A model generated the notes under the pieces. It searched no databases, was not told the DNA's origin, and saw nothing but the letters and a program-made list of their open reading frames with translations. A stretch of 64,000 nt of DNA from Gymnorhina tibicen. Taxonomy: Eukaryota; Chordata; Aves; Passeriformes; Artamidae. The stretch spans positions 3,056,852 to 3,120,851 of the forward strand of contig VXAZ01000289.1 in assembly GCA_013399875.1 (NCBI GenBank), in the 5' to 3' direction. Positions 1 through 13,900 of this stretch are shown piece after piece. The number at the start of each line of letters is the position of its first letter. Position 1 is the first letter of the stretch. The position numbers and the translations under genes were made by a program.

Positions 1-3000
1 TGACCGCACACAAAAGCATGTATCCTAGTTTGTTCTTGTTTCTATTCACATAAAAGGGTCTGCAATTCTTGAAGAAATCAGGCCTTTTGATTTTAGTGAC
101 TTGTTACTCTGTTATCTAATCAGTGTCCTGATGTTTCTAAGCAGTATCCTTCAATTCTGGAACAATTCCATTACAGTGAAAATTCAGTCATGCTTAATAT
201 GGACTGTATGCTTTTCTCCAACTTCCCCCTTACTTGCAAAATAGAATATAGATAAAAAACCATAAATTCCTAATTTTAATACACATAAAACTGAAATTCC
301 CACCTCTCACCCTTCATACATGAGGCAAGCTTTAATCTCTTTCTGAAACAATATGTACTACAAGTAGAAAATACAGTCAAGTGAGGAAAAAAATCTCATT
401 GCTCAAATAAGCAAGATATGTATATTCATATATTCACAAAGAAATTCAGCAGTGTTTTTAAAATGAGAGAGTTTTGGACATTTTCCATCTTTCTTCTGGC
501 ACTATCAGTAGGGGACATTTCAAACTGCTATTTCTTCATCACAAATGCAGTGTCACTATTAAGCAGCACCCAAGAAGATAACTGAGCTGGTGGGTCTTGC
601 TTGGTTCATTGTTTGATGATCAGATCATGGGAATGTAAAGAATTCTTACATCTAGAGATGATGTAAGGCAAATTTCCAAAAAATAAATCAACCATGCATT
701 TTATTACGCTATCAGCTTAAATAGTACCAAGAAAACTTGTCTCGTGGACTGAAATCAACACATTAGATACAGCTTGTTAGCAACCATATCAGCATCCTAA
801 TCAACACTACTTTGAGTTGACAGAGTAAAGCTAACCAATGCAGACAACAGGGCACACGCAGGAAGGCACTGGGTAATACTGGGGAAGGAGGCATTACACT
901 CTCGAATGAAGAAAAAGAAAAGGAAAGAAAAGGCAGACAAGTCTCTTCATACATCCTTTCACTCACACATTGAAAGTGCGAAAAGGATATCCAAGAATCA
1001 TTTGCCACATGCTCTGAAGAGCAACTCTAAAAAAAATTGTCATATTTTTTGTCACATTCAAGAATTTTACAAGTAAGAGAGAAAAAGCTGAAATCGGACA
1101 GCGGTACACAACAGATGGGCTGAATTTCACTTTCTACCTCTAATAGGAATGACAGCTTCCTTAAATGAAGACTTTCTGCAGTGAAGTTCTTTTTAAAGCT
1201 CAAAAAAAGTATCTGAACAGTGCCTGTGTGAGATGAGAGTATTGCTAGTGTTCCCCCACAAGACAGGGAACTGACCCACAGGTGTTCAGTTGCCAAATAT
1301 AACACCGAACTTGAAAGTCAGTCCAAGACTGGCATGCCTGGGGGGCTACCCAAGACCTTCAACTGCAGTTGAGAGTTTTTCACTGTTTCTGCCAACAGGC
1401 CCCAAATATTTCCTTTTGCTCAGCCAAATGGAAAGAATTGGGAGTAAAATGCATTTAGGAGACAACTGTGAAAAAATTTGAGTCACCTGCCCATGATTAC
1501 CAGGAAGCCTGTGGCAGAGGCCAAGAGAAACCCAAGGCAGAGTTTTCTCTCTAGGTGTGTCTTCTTTGGGACAGAATTGAAGCAATTTAAGAAGTTGCCC
1601 TCCCTTGCTCTTACAACATCCACAGCTACCTCATTTTAATGCCCTCACCAAGAGATTGAGTCAGCTTCAGCACAAAGCTAGTGGGCTTTAAGCTGTTAAC
1701 TGTGAATGCAACTCAGTTGTGAAGGCAGAAACCTCTAGCTAAAGCATAGTAATGAACAGCTGGTGGGCAGTAACTGCTAAAATTGCTATATCCACTTTTG
1801 AAGTCTCAGATGCTTCAATTCTTTCTTTCTGCATTTTTCTGCCTTACCTGACATAACTTCCATTTTTACTACACAAGACAGGCATCCTACAGAGATTAAC
1901 ATATTTTTTCTGTATATTGCTGGTTTGTTCTCAGTGCATAGTCCCTCCTTGTACAGTGAATGAAGCAGAGGTCTGAAAAAACCAATATGTAACCATGAAA
2001 TAAATACTGTGATGTAACACATGCAAACAAGAGAAGTGAATGCTGAAATAGGCTGCCCTAGTCCCTGGGTGCTTACCTCAGCTACATTTCAGGACAAAAG
2101 CCTCTCATTTCTCCATGCACCCTTACTTTCATAGCAGAGAGCTCAGGCTTCTAGGTAAAAAGCATGCTGTAGTGTTTTCCTCTCTGTGTGGGAGAGACGA
2201 GAGGTGCACGGGAGCACATAGCAACATCTCTCAGCCACTGCAGACAAGGACCAGGTCTCCACGTGGCATCAGTCTTTTCTCCTTGCTCTATGCGTACAGC
2301 TGAAACCAGACTGCGCACCTTTGTGAAGGTCCCACCAGGGAAGAACAAGCAAATGCTTCAGTAGGTGGAAAGAATGATTTAAGTACAAAGAAATGCTGAA
2401 ATAAAAAATGCCAGTTTTAGTTCTTGCTGGTTGTCCTTCTGCTGCTGACCCCGTCCCCTGCCTCCAGCAAGCCCTTGCCTCAGTCTGTGACAATTCTCAT
2501 GGGCTTTACTATTTTTGCAATTTTTAAAGTCTACCCCTTTCACTCTCCCCAGCCAATAATGCCCCAGACTTTATTCCCTGTAAAGGCTTGTTTGTGTGTT
2601 CTCCAAATGTTCGCCTTTGTTCAAAATGATTCTTCACCATCTGCAGTAAACAATAGGAGGAATGGCCTGCAAGTAGATGCCCACTGTATTTTTTTCATAT
2701 AATTTAATCACAGTCCTTTTGTGCCTTGAAAAACCCATATTAATAACACGTCTGTAGAGTCACAGAAGTACATGTGAAAGTGCCAATTCACTTTTATTTG
2801 CACACTACAGTGGAGAACCAAAAGGCCAGAGGCAATAGAATGAGGAAGACTGAAATGTTGTTTTAAATGAAATGTTGTTGTCTGTCCTTGTCTTTCCAAA
2901 AGGCTAAAATTATTACTGTTCTCTCAAGCAGTAACCCCATGGATTTGTTTGTATCTTGAATTGCGAGCTTCTTATTTATGGCTTTTCCTAAGTTTTGTCA

Positions 3001-6000
3001 TTTGCCTTGCTTGCAGTGTCTGACTGTGGAAGCTGAAACAAGCTTCCTCTGTGGAGCAATTGCAAGAGTTGCTAAGTATTATGAACACAATCCCACAACA
3101 TATCTGACAGTGCACTACGTTACATAAGCTTCTTATACCCTTTGTATGGGGTAAGGTCCTGAGGAAATAATCTTAAAAGTGCCAAAAGAATATCTACTGA
3201 TGATGTCTGGAAACAAAATGTCCTCTGATGAAACTGTGAGAGAAATGCTGAATGGAAGGATAGTTCTTCATGCACTAAGTGATTCCAGCCGCTGAGGTGT
3301 TAAGAAACCCTTCATGTATCATGGGACTCAAGATAACATTGTGGGGATGGCAGAAGTGAGCAATGGGTGAGTGAGAATGACTCGTGTTTGCAAGCCTTGC
3401 TGCCTGTTAGTGGTGTGCTTACTCATACAGAGTTTATCTTAGGTATTCTTTGCTGCTTTCGTTCATTTTAACCTGCAGCCTGTAAACACATTTGTTATGA
3501 AAGGCATAAAGAAAACAAAACAAAAAAAAAGAATTCACAAAAACCCTGTGTGAAGCCTCTGAAATCTGACTACTGGACTATTCATCACCTTCCTATCCTC
3601 ATCACAAAGGCGCTGAACTATTTGTTATTAGTAGAGAACATGAGAATGAGAGGAAAAAACAACAGCAAAAAAAAAGAGAGACAATACAGAAAGGAGTTGG
3701 GAAAATGAACAAAGGCAGAAGAGACATGCTGGCAGTGTTGGAGGGAAAAGAGAGGAGATATAGTCATGACAGAGAAATGAGATTCAATTCAACAACAGTT
3801 GAACAACAATACTCCTTTATTAAGGAACTTATTTATGTTTTCTCTTGCCTCAGTACTTTTCCTATTGTGATAAGGTGAGGCTTTTGAATAAGTTTGAATA
3901 GTGTCGTAGCAGTGATTATCAGAACAGTTTCATGTGTACTTTTAGCCAAATAGTCTTCAGAAGTTCTTAAGTCCATTTTCTCAATTCAATGGGAATTTTA
4001 ATTGACTATTAAAATACAACATTACACAATAAAGACATTACTGAACTGCTGCAGAAATACCAGCAAATGTGCTGTCAACAGAAAAGTGATTCTCTTCTTG
4101 TAGGCTTATTGGAACTGCTACAACAGCAGAAATAGCCTGGAGCAGCAGTAATTGAGGATACACAAGAGCTTTCCACACATTCTTTTCCCCAAACATAAGC
4201 AAAGCAAAGTGAAAGTCCAATCATTAAAGCATTAATTTTACATGATTCTCTCTTCTCATTACTTCATATGCAGTAGGTTATATTTCACTGTGTGATGTAG
4301 AATGATGGGAGGTACATGTGTACAACCAAGGGCAAAAATTACAGGACTAAGTGAAATCACCATGATGACAATGCACAGAACCCAGCTGTTTGAGCATATT
4401 TGCCCTCTTTTTGATTTCCAAAACAAACCTGCCAGTAACTGCACCAATTTAAGACATGAGGATTTTTGTGTCCTTGGCTTCAAGAGTTTACAGGGGTGGG
4501 CTGAACGCAAATTTCACTAGAGGCCTGTCCCAGCTGATGGTTCCATCCACAGCAAGTTCCTCTAAACAACGCTACAGGTGGAAATGTGCCTTGCTATTGC
4601 CCGTGAGCTCTCCCGCATGCACTGCTCAGGTGATGTGACAGTGTACCAGGCATCAGTGTCAGTGGCACTGTGTACCAAAGGCAGCTCATGGGTGAGGCCA
4701 GTAAAGCTTATCATAGCTCTGCTGTCCTGCCACAGTGTCAGCCAGTGTAAGTTGTAAACAGACAACTTGTGTTCTGAAGAAATGATGCAATCACAGGAAT
4801 GTTAATATCACCACATCACAGCACTCATCTGAAATTGCATTTCTGGAAATCAAATAAATGAAACTGAACTTGTACTGAATTCTGTGTACAGAAGCAAGTG
4901 ACCTTCCATCTAATCCTGAGTTTCTCATTAAACAGTAACAGTTGAGAAGAAAGTGTGGTAGACTGACAATGAGCAGCATGAAGACCATACACAGACCAAA
5001 AGCAGTATGAATATTACACCACTGCTGGTCTCAAAGGGCTTTATTAAAAACAAAAGCATATGAAGTAGCTCCTGAACAGGATGATTTTTAATTGTGTCCT
5101 CCTGGGAAATCTATGCAATACAGACTTGCTTGCTTCCTGTGTAATATACAGGGACCTGACAAGCTCTCAACAGCTTCCCTTTGGTCTGAGTTACTGCTGA
5201 GTTTCTGGACGCTAGTTAAGTTTTAATGGTGAATAATGTTTAGCTAAAACAAATGAAATTTTATTGACATCTATTTTACATTAAAAGAAAAAGTAACCAA
5301 ATACATAAAGGGTTCAATGTGACATCTTCTAGTTCCACTCTCTTATTAGCATAAATCTCTGAGCATACACAAACAGCAGTGTAAAAGCAGCAAATAGCAG
5401 CCATTAAGATGATACCTGCAACATGTCCAAATGCCATGGTATTGGTGACCAGCCTGCATGGCCTTACACTTAGAAAACTGGATTACCTGTTTTCTTTGGC
5501 CTTTAGGCAATGCAAGGCTTCTTGAGCTGGATCTAGAGCAGGAAGCTGGGCACAGCACTACAATGCCACATTTTACACCCCTCCATCATCTACACTCTGT
5601 GTTCTGGATGTAGCATAGGCAATGCATTAGGAAGGCTGGGAAGCGGAAAATCTATAATAACTATGGAGGAAAAAACTATGGGAGAAAAAACCCCACACCC
5701 TGAAAGAGAAGCCCTCTGCAGTTAACCAAGCTAAATACAAGGAAGCACCAATGGAAAGGATGTGACTTTAATTTTGATCCTGCCTCTGTGTCATTTCAGA
5801 ATTTTTCCCTGGACTGGTAGGGGTGCTTTCTTCCCACTGGGATTTACGGGCTAACATTTGTAGCAAGATCAATTATTTATCACAAAAGATAACCACAGGA
5901 GAAAGAGCAGAGCCCTACTCTACTATCCCTGGCTTATTTCACAGCTTTATAGTTAGTGCCAGACAAAAACCATGCACCAGACAGGCAGGACTCTTTCTCT

Positions 6001-9000
6001 GATGACGAGGCACCCACTTGGAAAGAGACAAACCAGGCTCCAGTGTCTACTTGGCAGAAAAGGGGACAAAGCACTCCAGCAGAGAAGCCTGGCACTCTTC
6101 AGTTTATGTTACTGAAATTTCTATGCCAAGAGGTCTCTGCATGACAGCCTGTAACTGGACAACTTCTACCAAAATTGGGTCGGCTCCGTTCACAGGCACC
6201 AGCTGTGGATCTGTCCTCCCAATTATTTATGTTTGCTGTGATATAATAACGATATGGTACATTCCCCAAACGTCCCATTGCCTTACATTGATCTCTCAGA
6301 TGTTGTGAAAGATGATGAAAGCAGGAAGATGAAAGAAAAAGGAAAAGCGCAAAACAAGCTCATATTAAATATTCATAACTGGTGGTAATTACAAACAGAA
6401 AGTAGGAAATAAAGCAGTAGTGACTACGCAGTGTCCAAATCATCTATCTACAACTCCCTCCAGAAATTTTTCTCCATAGATTTTTATTGCTAGAATTGGA
6501 AAGTGACCCAGTATTTTTGGCCTGTGTCTTTGTTCTGATTTTCCTACTTTGGTTATCTGATACATAAACACAGGCTAGGGAGAGTTGAGAGTAAAGGTAA
6601 GGCTCTACACCTTATTTCTGCTCTCTATAATAAAACCTATAATGAACCTCTGTCTTCAACAAAAACAAAATGGCATCTCTACTGTGCAAAACTTTGGATT
6701 TCAACAGCTAAACTGTTGTGTCATCACTTCAGATGTTAAATATTGTGGTTTCATAAAAGGAACTGACCTCTAATTTTTAAAAGTTCTTAAAGATTAAGGG
6801 GTTTTAATATGACTTCTGTTTATTTTTATAACTCAGGTGATTCTGATTGGCCATTATTAATTCTGTTAACCAAAATCTTTTTAAAAACTACATGTATAAA
6901 AGGTTCCTTTTCAAATGTAAGATGAGAACAAACTAGGAGCTATATCTGAAGGCTTCTCTTTCATGTGAAAATTGATGAACCTGCTGATTTTCTTGGAATG
7001 ACCATTTTTTCAACTACATAAAATCACAAGTTTATTCCATTCTGTCTATATTACTATGATCAAAAGCTGGTGTTGCTTAATCGATGTTAAATACCACCAC
7101 ATGTAGAAAAATCATGAAATATGTTCTAGGATGTTACAGGTTAAGATACGTAGAACTGCTGAATTTGAATCTCTCACCAGTGCTAGAGAACAAGATGTTC
7201 TGTCAGATCAAGGGTGAAAAAGTTTGTTGAACTGCAGTATTGGTTCCCTGAGCCATACCAGTCATCTCAAACCACAGAAGTAACAGATAATTCAACCTGT
7301 TACTACTGTGCATTATTTTAATGTTCCCATGAAATAGCCTTTCCCTCTGATACGGAACATCAGTTAATGGAAAAAAGCAAGAGTTCTACTTCTACGGTGA
7401 ACTTGTCAGCTTTTGCCATCTGAGCACTGCACTCAGCTTTGGAGACCAAGTAGCCTTGCTAGGTTTCTAAGGCACCCTAATTATACACATCTGAGATTGC
7501 AGAATGCTTCAATTTAAGCCAGCATACAGTCAAGTGCTGTGCTTTCACAAATATTCAGAAACATCATCTTCCAGGATCAGGAGAAACTGAACTGATATCT
7601 ACTGGGTTTTATCTGCAGCTTTGATGCATAATTTTTCATTTTCTTTAGAAGGATTTAATACAAAGAGAGAACATGCCTAGAGCCCCACAGAGGTGTTTTG
7701 ACATTAGGCTTAATAAAGCATGAAGAAGTCATTAATAAATAATGTTTTGCTGGTTAACAAGTAAAGCTGAATGTATTCACGAGACCCAGAAGTAGATCAT
7801 GTCATGCATGCAGCCAAATAACTTGTTAAAAGAACTGCAATGGTCCCATTTTTTCCATTGTGTTTGGCACGGCCCAACACAACATTGCACAAACAAACAA
7901 GCACTGCAGCACATACACATGCACCTTCAATTACAACGTTACCTGTTAATTTTCATTTTCACTCCGTGGGATTGAGCGGTTTGTAAACAAGCATTCATGA
8001 AAGTGACAAAGAGCCATTTATACATTGTTAAGCTTTGCTGAGATCGAGCATTGCTGTCTGGCATTTCAAAGGAAAAGACCTCTTGTATTCATTGAGTTAT
8101 GCATCATCCCATTCCTTTGTCAAAGCTACAAGCTCAATACATTTTACTGCAGACACGTTTGAGCTACAGCTTTCAAGGCTGTGTCAATATTTCCATATGT
8201 CCATATTTTCCAAGGTTAAACATTCTGGCAAGTTTTGAATCAAGGTCTGAGGAGAGCTTCTATGTGCTTGGGGTCAAATACACAGCTCCCATCCTCTTCG
8301 GTTACAACCAGGTTACATGTGGAATCTGGATTGGGAGTGTGGCAGCATGAGGGTCTGGATTCACCCTCCATCTTGATGACTTTCTCAGTTAAATGCCTAA
8401 GTTGGGAGCTGAAGTCACCTTAAACTCTCCCTGTAATCAGTGCCAAGAGACAAACATTTCCAGAATGTGATTCAGATCTGGGCTTCTGATTACAGAATCA
8501 GCTTAAAATGAGCAAGTTCTCAATTTAGAGACTTCTGCTACATGCTTATGCTTGTAGGCAGGAAAACTCCTCAGTCCCTCCAATGAGGCCAAGGAACAGA
8601 TTGTACAATTCAAGTTTGGGCCTGTGAGATCTACGCAGTTTGTGAGGGGGGAAAAAAAAGATAGGAAAATGTTTCCTTATTTTATTTTTAGTTTGAGATA
8701 TAGTCATATTCTAAATAAAGAGTCATGATATTCAGAAACAGGGACAAAGATTCCAAATGCATGTCTTCAAGTCTCCAGCACAGTTTGTATAAGCGCAAAA
8801 ATGCTCCAGTCCTCTATGTTAGTTCACTGTCATTTGTAGGTAGTGCAACTATCTTGGAATGAATATTGATTTTTAAAAAAGAATATTTTATGTCATCTAT
8901 TTACTGAAAACCCAACTTCCAACATTTTTAGTGTGCTTATGAAAATTAGATTATTTTTCACACCTGATTGAGCTGTCGGGTTCCAAGAGTTACTGAGAAT

Positions 9001-10948
9001 AAGAGGATTGGAGGAAACTATAATACCTTTTGAAAATGACTTAAAATCTCTGATATATGTGAGGAAAGGAATAGCTATTTAGGTGGGGCAATTTTTCCTG
9101 TTGTTTGGAGGGTTTTTTAAGAGAAGATATGAAGAAAATAAACTTAAGATCCATGACATTTTTAGAACATGAAATTGAAGAGTACCAAACCTGAGTCACA
9201 AATGGGGTGATTTTCCTGTGACATTTTGAATTTTGCAAAAGTAGAAAAGTCTTTTTTCTAAATATCCACAGATTTAAGATGTTCAGGGATCTGAAATATT
9301 AAATAAGCACTTTTGATATGGAACAGTAAGTAGGAGTGGATAAAGTGCATGGCCCATTTATTTTCAATGTTTTTCTTCCATTTACGACTGAACATCATTT
9401 CTATCCATGATAACATAAGAATGCAAATGCATGAGCACAAGTCAGTGAAAACGGAAGTATTTTAGTGAATACACTTTCTATATATTATCTTATGGCTTCA
9501 CAATCTCTGCTGACTTGCTGTTGGGAAGCAGACTTGGGTGTGGACTACCTCTGAAAATGAGACGTAAATTTTAGAATTCAGTCTCCATTCAACTTTTTCC
9601 TAATTAAAACCTATGTACTCAAACCCAGAAAAACTTGCCCATGTGCTCAGGTGAGAATCACAAGATTACTGAGAAACTTTCACTGTCCAAACAATGCAGA
9701 ACACAAGTTTTTGGAGATACCTGTCTTGTGAAATCTGAACTGCCTGTGGAATGCAAGAATTAGCTGGATACACAACACAGCCAATATAGCAATGCTTCTG
9801 GGTTGGGTGATCACAGGATTTGAAGTGACAAGCTTTCTTGCAAGCTAAGATGCTTGTGAATCTTCAAATGGTAGGTTTCTCTATTCAGATTCTGCTTGTA
9901 TTATGCTTCAGATATTTACGTCCTTCTAGGACCATGCCAATAATCCGGAAGCATATATGAGAATATTGACTTTTGTTCTTAAGCACATAATTGAGGAGCA
10001 ACTTAGTGTTACAAAACATTGCACAACAAAATTACATCAGAAAGTTCTATCCGTAGCATGAATTTGCATATTTTTAGAATGCTACATCCACAAGATGTTA
10101 AAATAGCAGACATCCAAGCTTTGTTTATGGTAAGCCTTGTGATTTCATGAGGGTGTAGCTGATGTTTTCAAAGAAGTTGCAGCAGATATTCACATAGAAA
10201 TATGTATATATTACCATGTGGTAGAATCACACAATATATGCAGCTGTAAAAGGAAGTGCTTTATGGAAAGAAAATACCATCACTACCTCATTTCAACTCA
10301 CATTAATCTGCAAGGAGGAAAAATCAGAGAATAATATTTGTGCTACAAATGTAAAAGTTAGCTAGAACAGTAAATCAAAGACAATAAGGAAAAGAAAGCT
10401 ATTTAATTTTTTTTCCCTTTTGCAGTAGTAAGTCAAAAGAAAGTTGCGATTAAATTTCCATAAACGATGTATACATAGTTTTGGTATATTTGAAATATTC
10501 AGAGGTATTTGAAGCAAAAGCTGTTAAAGCAGGGATCACTTTGTCAAGCCATTAAGACAGTAGTTTTCTTGATCCTCATCAAGATACCAGCATACTAAAA
10601 AAGGAGAGAAAATGCCACCTTTTATCAGAACAATGAAGAAGGACACAGAAAGCATTTGGCAAGCTTTAGTATACACATCTTGCAATTGGGTTGGTAATTC
10701 TCTTTTAGGGAAGGAAGAAGGGCTTAAGCTTTCAAGTAACAATTCAAAACAGGAAAAAGCACCAACCAAATCAACAAGCATAAATTCCCCAGGGAACCCA
10801 GTATTTTTATGGCAGTATTTCCTGTGAGTCTCCTAGCAGATCAAAGCATGTCAGCTTTCATTATATCCCCTCGAGAGCAAAATGTTCACACTGCAGCTTC
10901 TGATTTGCAAAGGCTCCAGGAGGCATGAAAGTGTTTTGGAGTGTTCAC
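1..10948. other. Non-coding stretch, no gene recognised
   Basis: AT-rich, CpG-poor sequence. Open frames on both strands are all under 100 codons, start and stop without convincing splice or promoter context, and match no family I recognise. There are purine-rich patches around 3640-3790 and short A or T runs. I see no CR1 tail, LTR, tRNA or satellite array here. It is consistent with intergenic or deep intronic bird DNA. Confidence 0.6.
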
Positions 10949-10987
10949 TGCCCTGTCTCTGCTGGGACTTCCTGCAGTGACAGGGCA
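10949..10987. repeat. Short inverted repeat (17-bp arms, 5-nt loop)
   Basis: The left arm at 10949-10965 begins TGCCCTGTC. The right arm at 10971-10987 ends GACAGGGCA. Fifteen of seventeen positions pair, with a five-base loop at 10966-10970. The arms are more GC-rich than the surrounding DNA. A cruciform or an RNA hairpin is possible. It is too short for a typical pre-miRNA and has no known function that I can name. Confidence 0.6.
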
Positions 10988-13900
10988 TTTTGGCAGGGAA
11001 AACCCCACTAGACCATGACATGGATTGGCTGGCTGTTCATTCCTTAGAGGAGCTGGGTTATACAAATGGTCAAGGAAAAGATATTCCCAGATTTCTGGTG
11101 GAGCCCCATGTGCGCTTTTAGCTGGTCAGACTGCAGTCAGGATTTATGATTATACCTTATGATTTGAACACTGAAACTGGAGAAATTCTGCATTTCCATG
11201 CCTTTTCTAACAAGCTCTGTCTTTTAAGTACCCCTCTAGGAATATACACACAATTTAGAAAAACAAATGCTTTATTCATGATGGCAATAAGTACAGCATG
11301 GCTGTGCACATACCAGTTGAATAGTAGCTTTGCATTTTTTATTTTATTCCTCCCAATAACTACATGTTCCTACAAGTGTCTCACAAGCGTGCACTGAGTT
11401 TTTACACAGCTTTTAATGGAGAACATTTTAAAGAGTTTTCATAAAGTGAATGAAGCTGTGATAAGCAGCACAGCTGGTGAGCCAACAAGAGACTACAAGG
11501 AAGGCAGTACCAGGAGGAAAATGTTCTAGGAATGTATTTTCCTTATGAGGCCCAAAGATTAACCAATTAAGATCAATGCTCCAGTTCATATATGCAAAAG
11601 ATAAATGGAAAATAAACAGGATGACTTGAGTACTCTCTGAATACACCTTTGTTTTTGAGACAGAAATTTCTGACAAGTATCCACCAAAAATCAAAACCAT
11701 GCAATCGCCAGTAATAAAGGCAAAAAGCTGAAGAGCTGTATTGTTATTTTACTCCTGCTTACTCCTGAATGTGAACTAGAGGAAATACAAGGGAAATGTT
11801 TAGAGGAGCACATCTTACTTGGGTCGTGTTGTGGCCTCAGAAAATCTAGGGAACTAAACCGTAGATGACTGCTTATACCAACAAAATCCTCAGGAGCAAG
11901 ACCCCAAGATGACTTTTTCTTCTCCCTGTTGAGGAAACTGAGTAAAACAAAGATAATGCTTCCAGGGAGAAGGTTCCAGATTTTTACAATGAATACCAAC
12001 AATTTTACAGGTGTTTCTCTTCCACAAAGATACTCATAATTTTTCATCAATGTTTGGGAACAGGTTCAAAGACCTGTTTCATCCTGAAACTGGACTCCAG
12101 CTTCCCCAGGAGTATTGTGTGTGACTTCTCCAATTGTGTGTTTTCATGGAACATTATTTGCTTACATCTTTCATGTATGCTTTCACATCTACTTGCCAGT
12201 TATTCATTACTGTAGGAGCTGTTCTATCCTGAAACTTCACAGATGCAAGACGTTTGTATGACCTCCCAGAGTTTAAATCACCTGTCTTTAACCTTTTTCC
12301 CACCAAGAGTAGAAGTTTTAATTTTAGTAGACGTACAGAACCTCTGGAAGTCAAATTCTTTGTTGAAAGGCCTCTTCAGTGTGTACAGACCCTAAAAGCT
12401 CACTGTATAACCAGAAGAGAAATATTATACCTCTCTCAGGAACCCTCTTTGCCCAGAAGGTTTCAGATTGTTTCTTGTAGAAGCTGTCCATTTGCAGAAA
12501 ATGAAAAAGCAGTCGTGGATATCAAGAGATCAAAAATGGCTGTACCTTTGAGAACAAGATTAGTGCTTTCCATCCTGATGCAAATAGGAGCCTTGGAGAC
12601 ACTGCACTGCGGGAGCAATGTTCTCTTACTGTGAAGAGTGAAACAGCCCTGGATACACTGAGTTACATCAACCCCTTAGAAAGTAAACAGAGGCATGCAA
12701 GTGTTTTTAGATTTTTTTTTGTTTTTGCTGCCTCATATTGTAAGCAAAGTGAAAACTAACAAGGACAGGAAAAACCCGCGTTGCAGATGCTTTTAACTGG
12801 ACTGTGAAGAGTTCTTGGTTCATTCTCTGGGGCCACAGCTGAGCAATGTGCTTATCCTGCCTTTTTCCAAGGATATGAACAGCCTCATCACAAACTAATG
12901 CTTAAGGCATGAATGTAGGAATCTTGCTCAACTGGCTGTCTGGATCATTTCTGTCTTTCAACCAGTATCGTCTGGACCTCACCCAAATTCATTCTCACAC
13001 AGATGCTTTTCTCTAGGAGCCATTTTTCTCTAGGCAGTGCAACATCTTTATGATGGCTCTGGTTACATCTGTAGAAAGTGAGATATACACTTGGGTGTCA
13101 TCTGCAAAGCCTGTAGCAGCTTAGCCCCTCTCAGGAGTTTTCTGGAAAGGGATGTAGGGAAAGGATTTATAGCACTATGGTCAGACTGCAGGTGCAGGAT
13201 ATTGGGAAAAAAAAAAAGTGATGTTACCAGTTGTGCTGGGGTCCTATTGAAACCAGGTTTTGTGTCTGCAAGGTATACAAGATTGGGATATATTCACTTA
13301 GCACTTAAAGGAGGAGGAGAGATAAGTAATTCCTTGGCCCTGTGTCATTGCAAATTAATACAGCCACATCAAGCTAGATTAATAATACTAGCAAATTGAA
13401 ACGTTGCACAATATAAAACTCCCTGCATAAAACAGATGGAATGAAAAATATTGTTTCTTACTGCAATACATTTTGGCCACTGTGTATTTTACATCTAATT
13501 TTACAGTGCAAAGGATATTACTGAAAGAACAGCTTTAGTTGATAATTTTCTTGTTTGGTGGAGCTGATGTATTAAAAGGTTAATGTACTAAATTTACATT
13601 TTTCTAGACTGATTATTTCTTACTCCAATCTCTCTTTCCTCATTCTTAACCTCTTTAAAAAGAAATGACACAAAATAGGACTATTTTTTGAAAATTTCAG
13701 CCAGAAAACCTTACTTTCCCTGCCGATTTTCATGCTCTACAAGCTTTGCCATCATAAACCACTTTGCATGTATTAAGGAGTATTATATTAGATGAGGTAA
13801 TTTAAGTGTATCCCATTTCACTTGGTGCAACTAAGCAGCTTTGCATTATAACTAAGTTAAGCTAATGAGAATACGTTTAAAGAATGTGTTACCTGAAACT

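Noticed and set aside
12254..12634. 126-codon open frame on the plus strand
   Set aside because: No domain, repeat or splice pair. The length is within what six-frame chance gives in 64 kb. It could be an unrecognised old repeat.
13040..13110. Text around CACTTGGGTGTCATCTGCAAAG that felt reminiscent of an old LINE
   Set aside because: I could not place it in a named family or find a tail or reading frame to support it.
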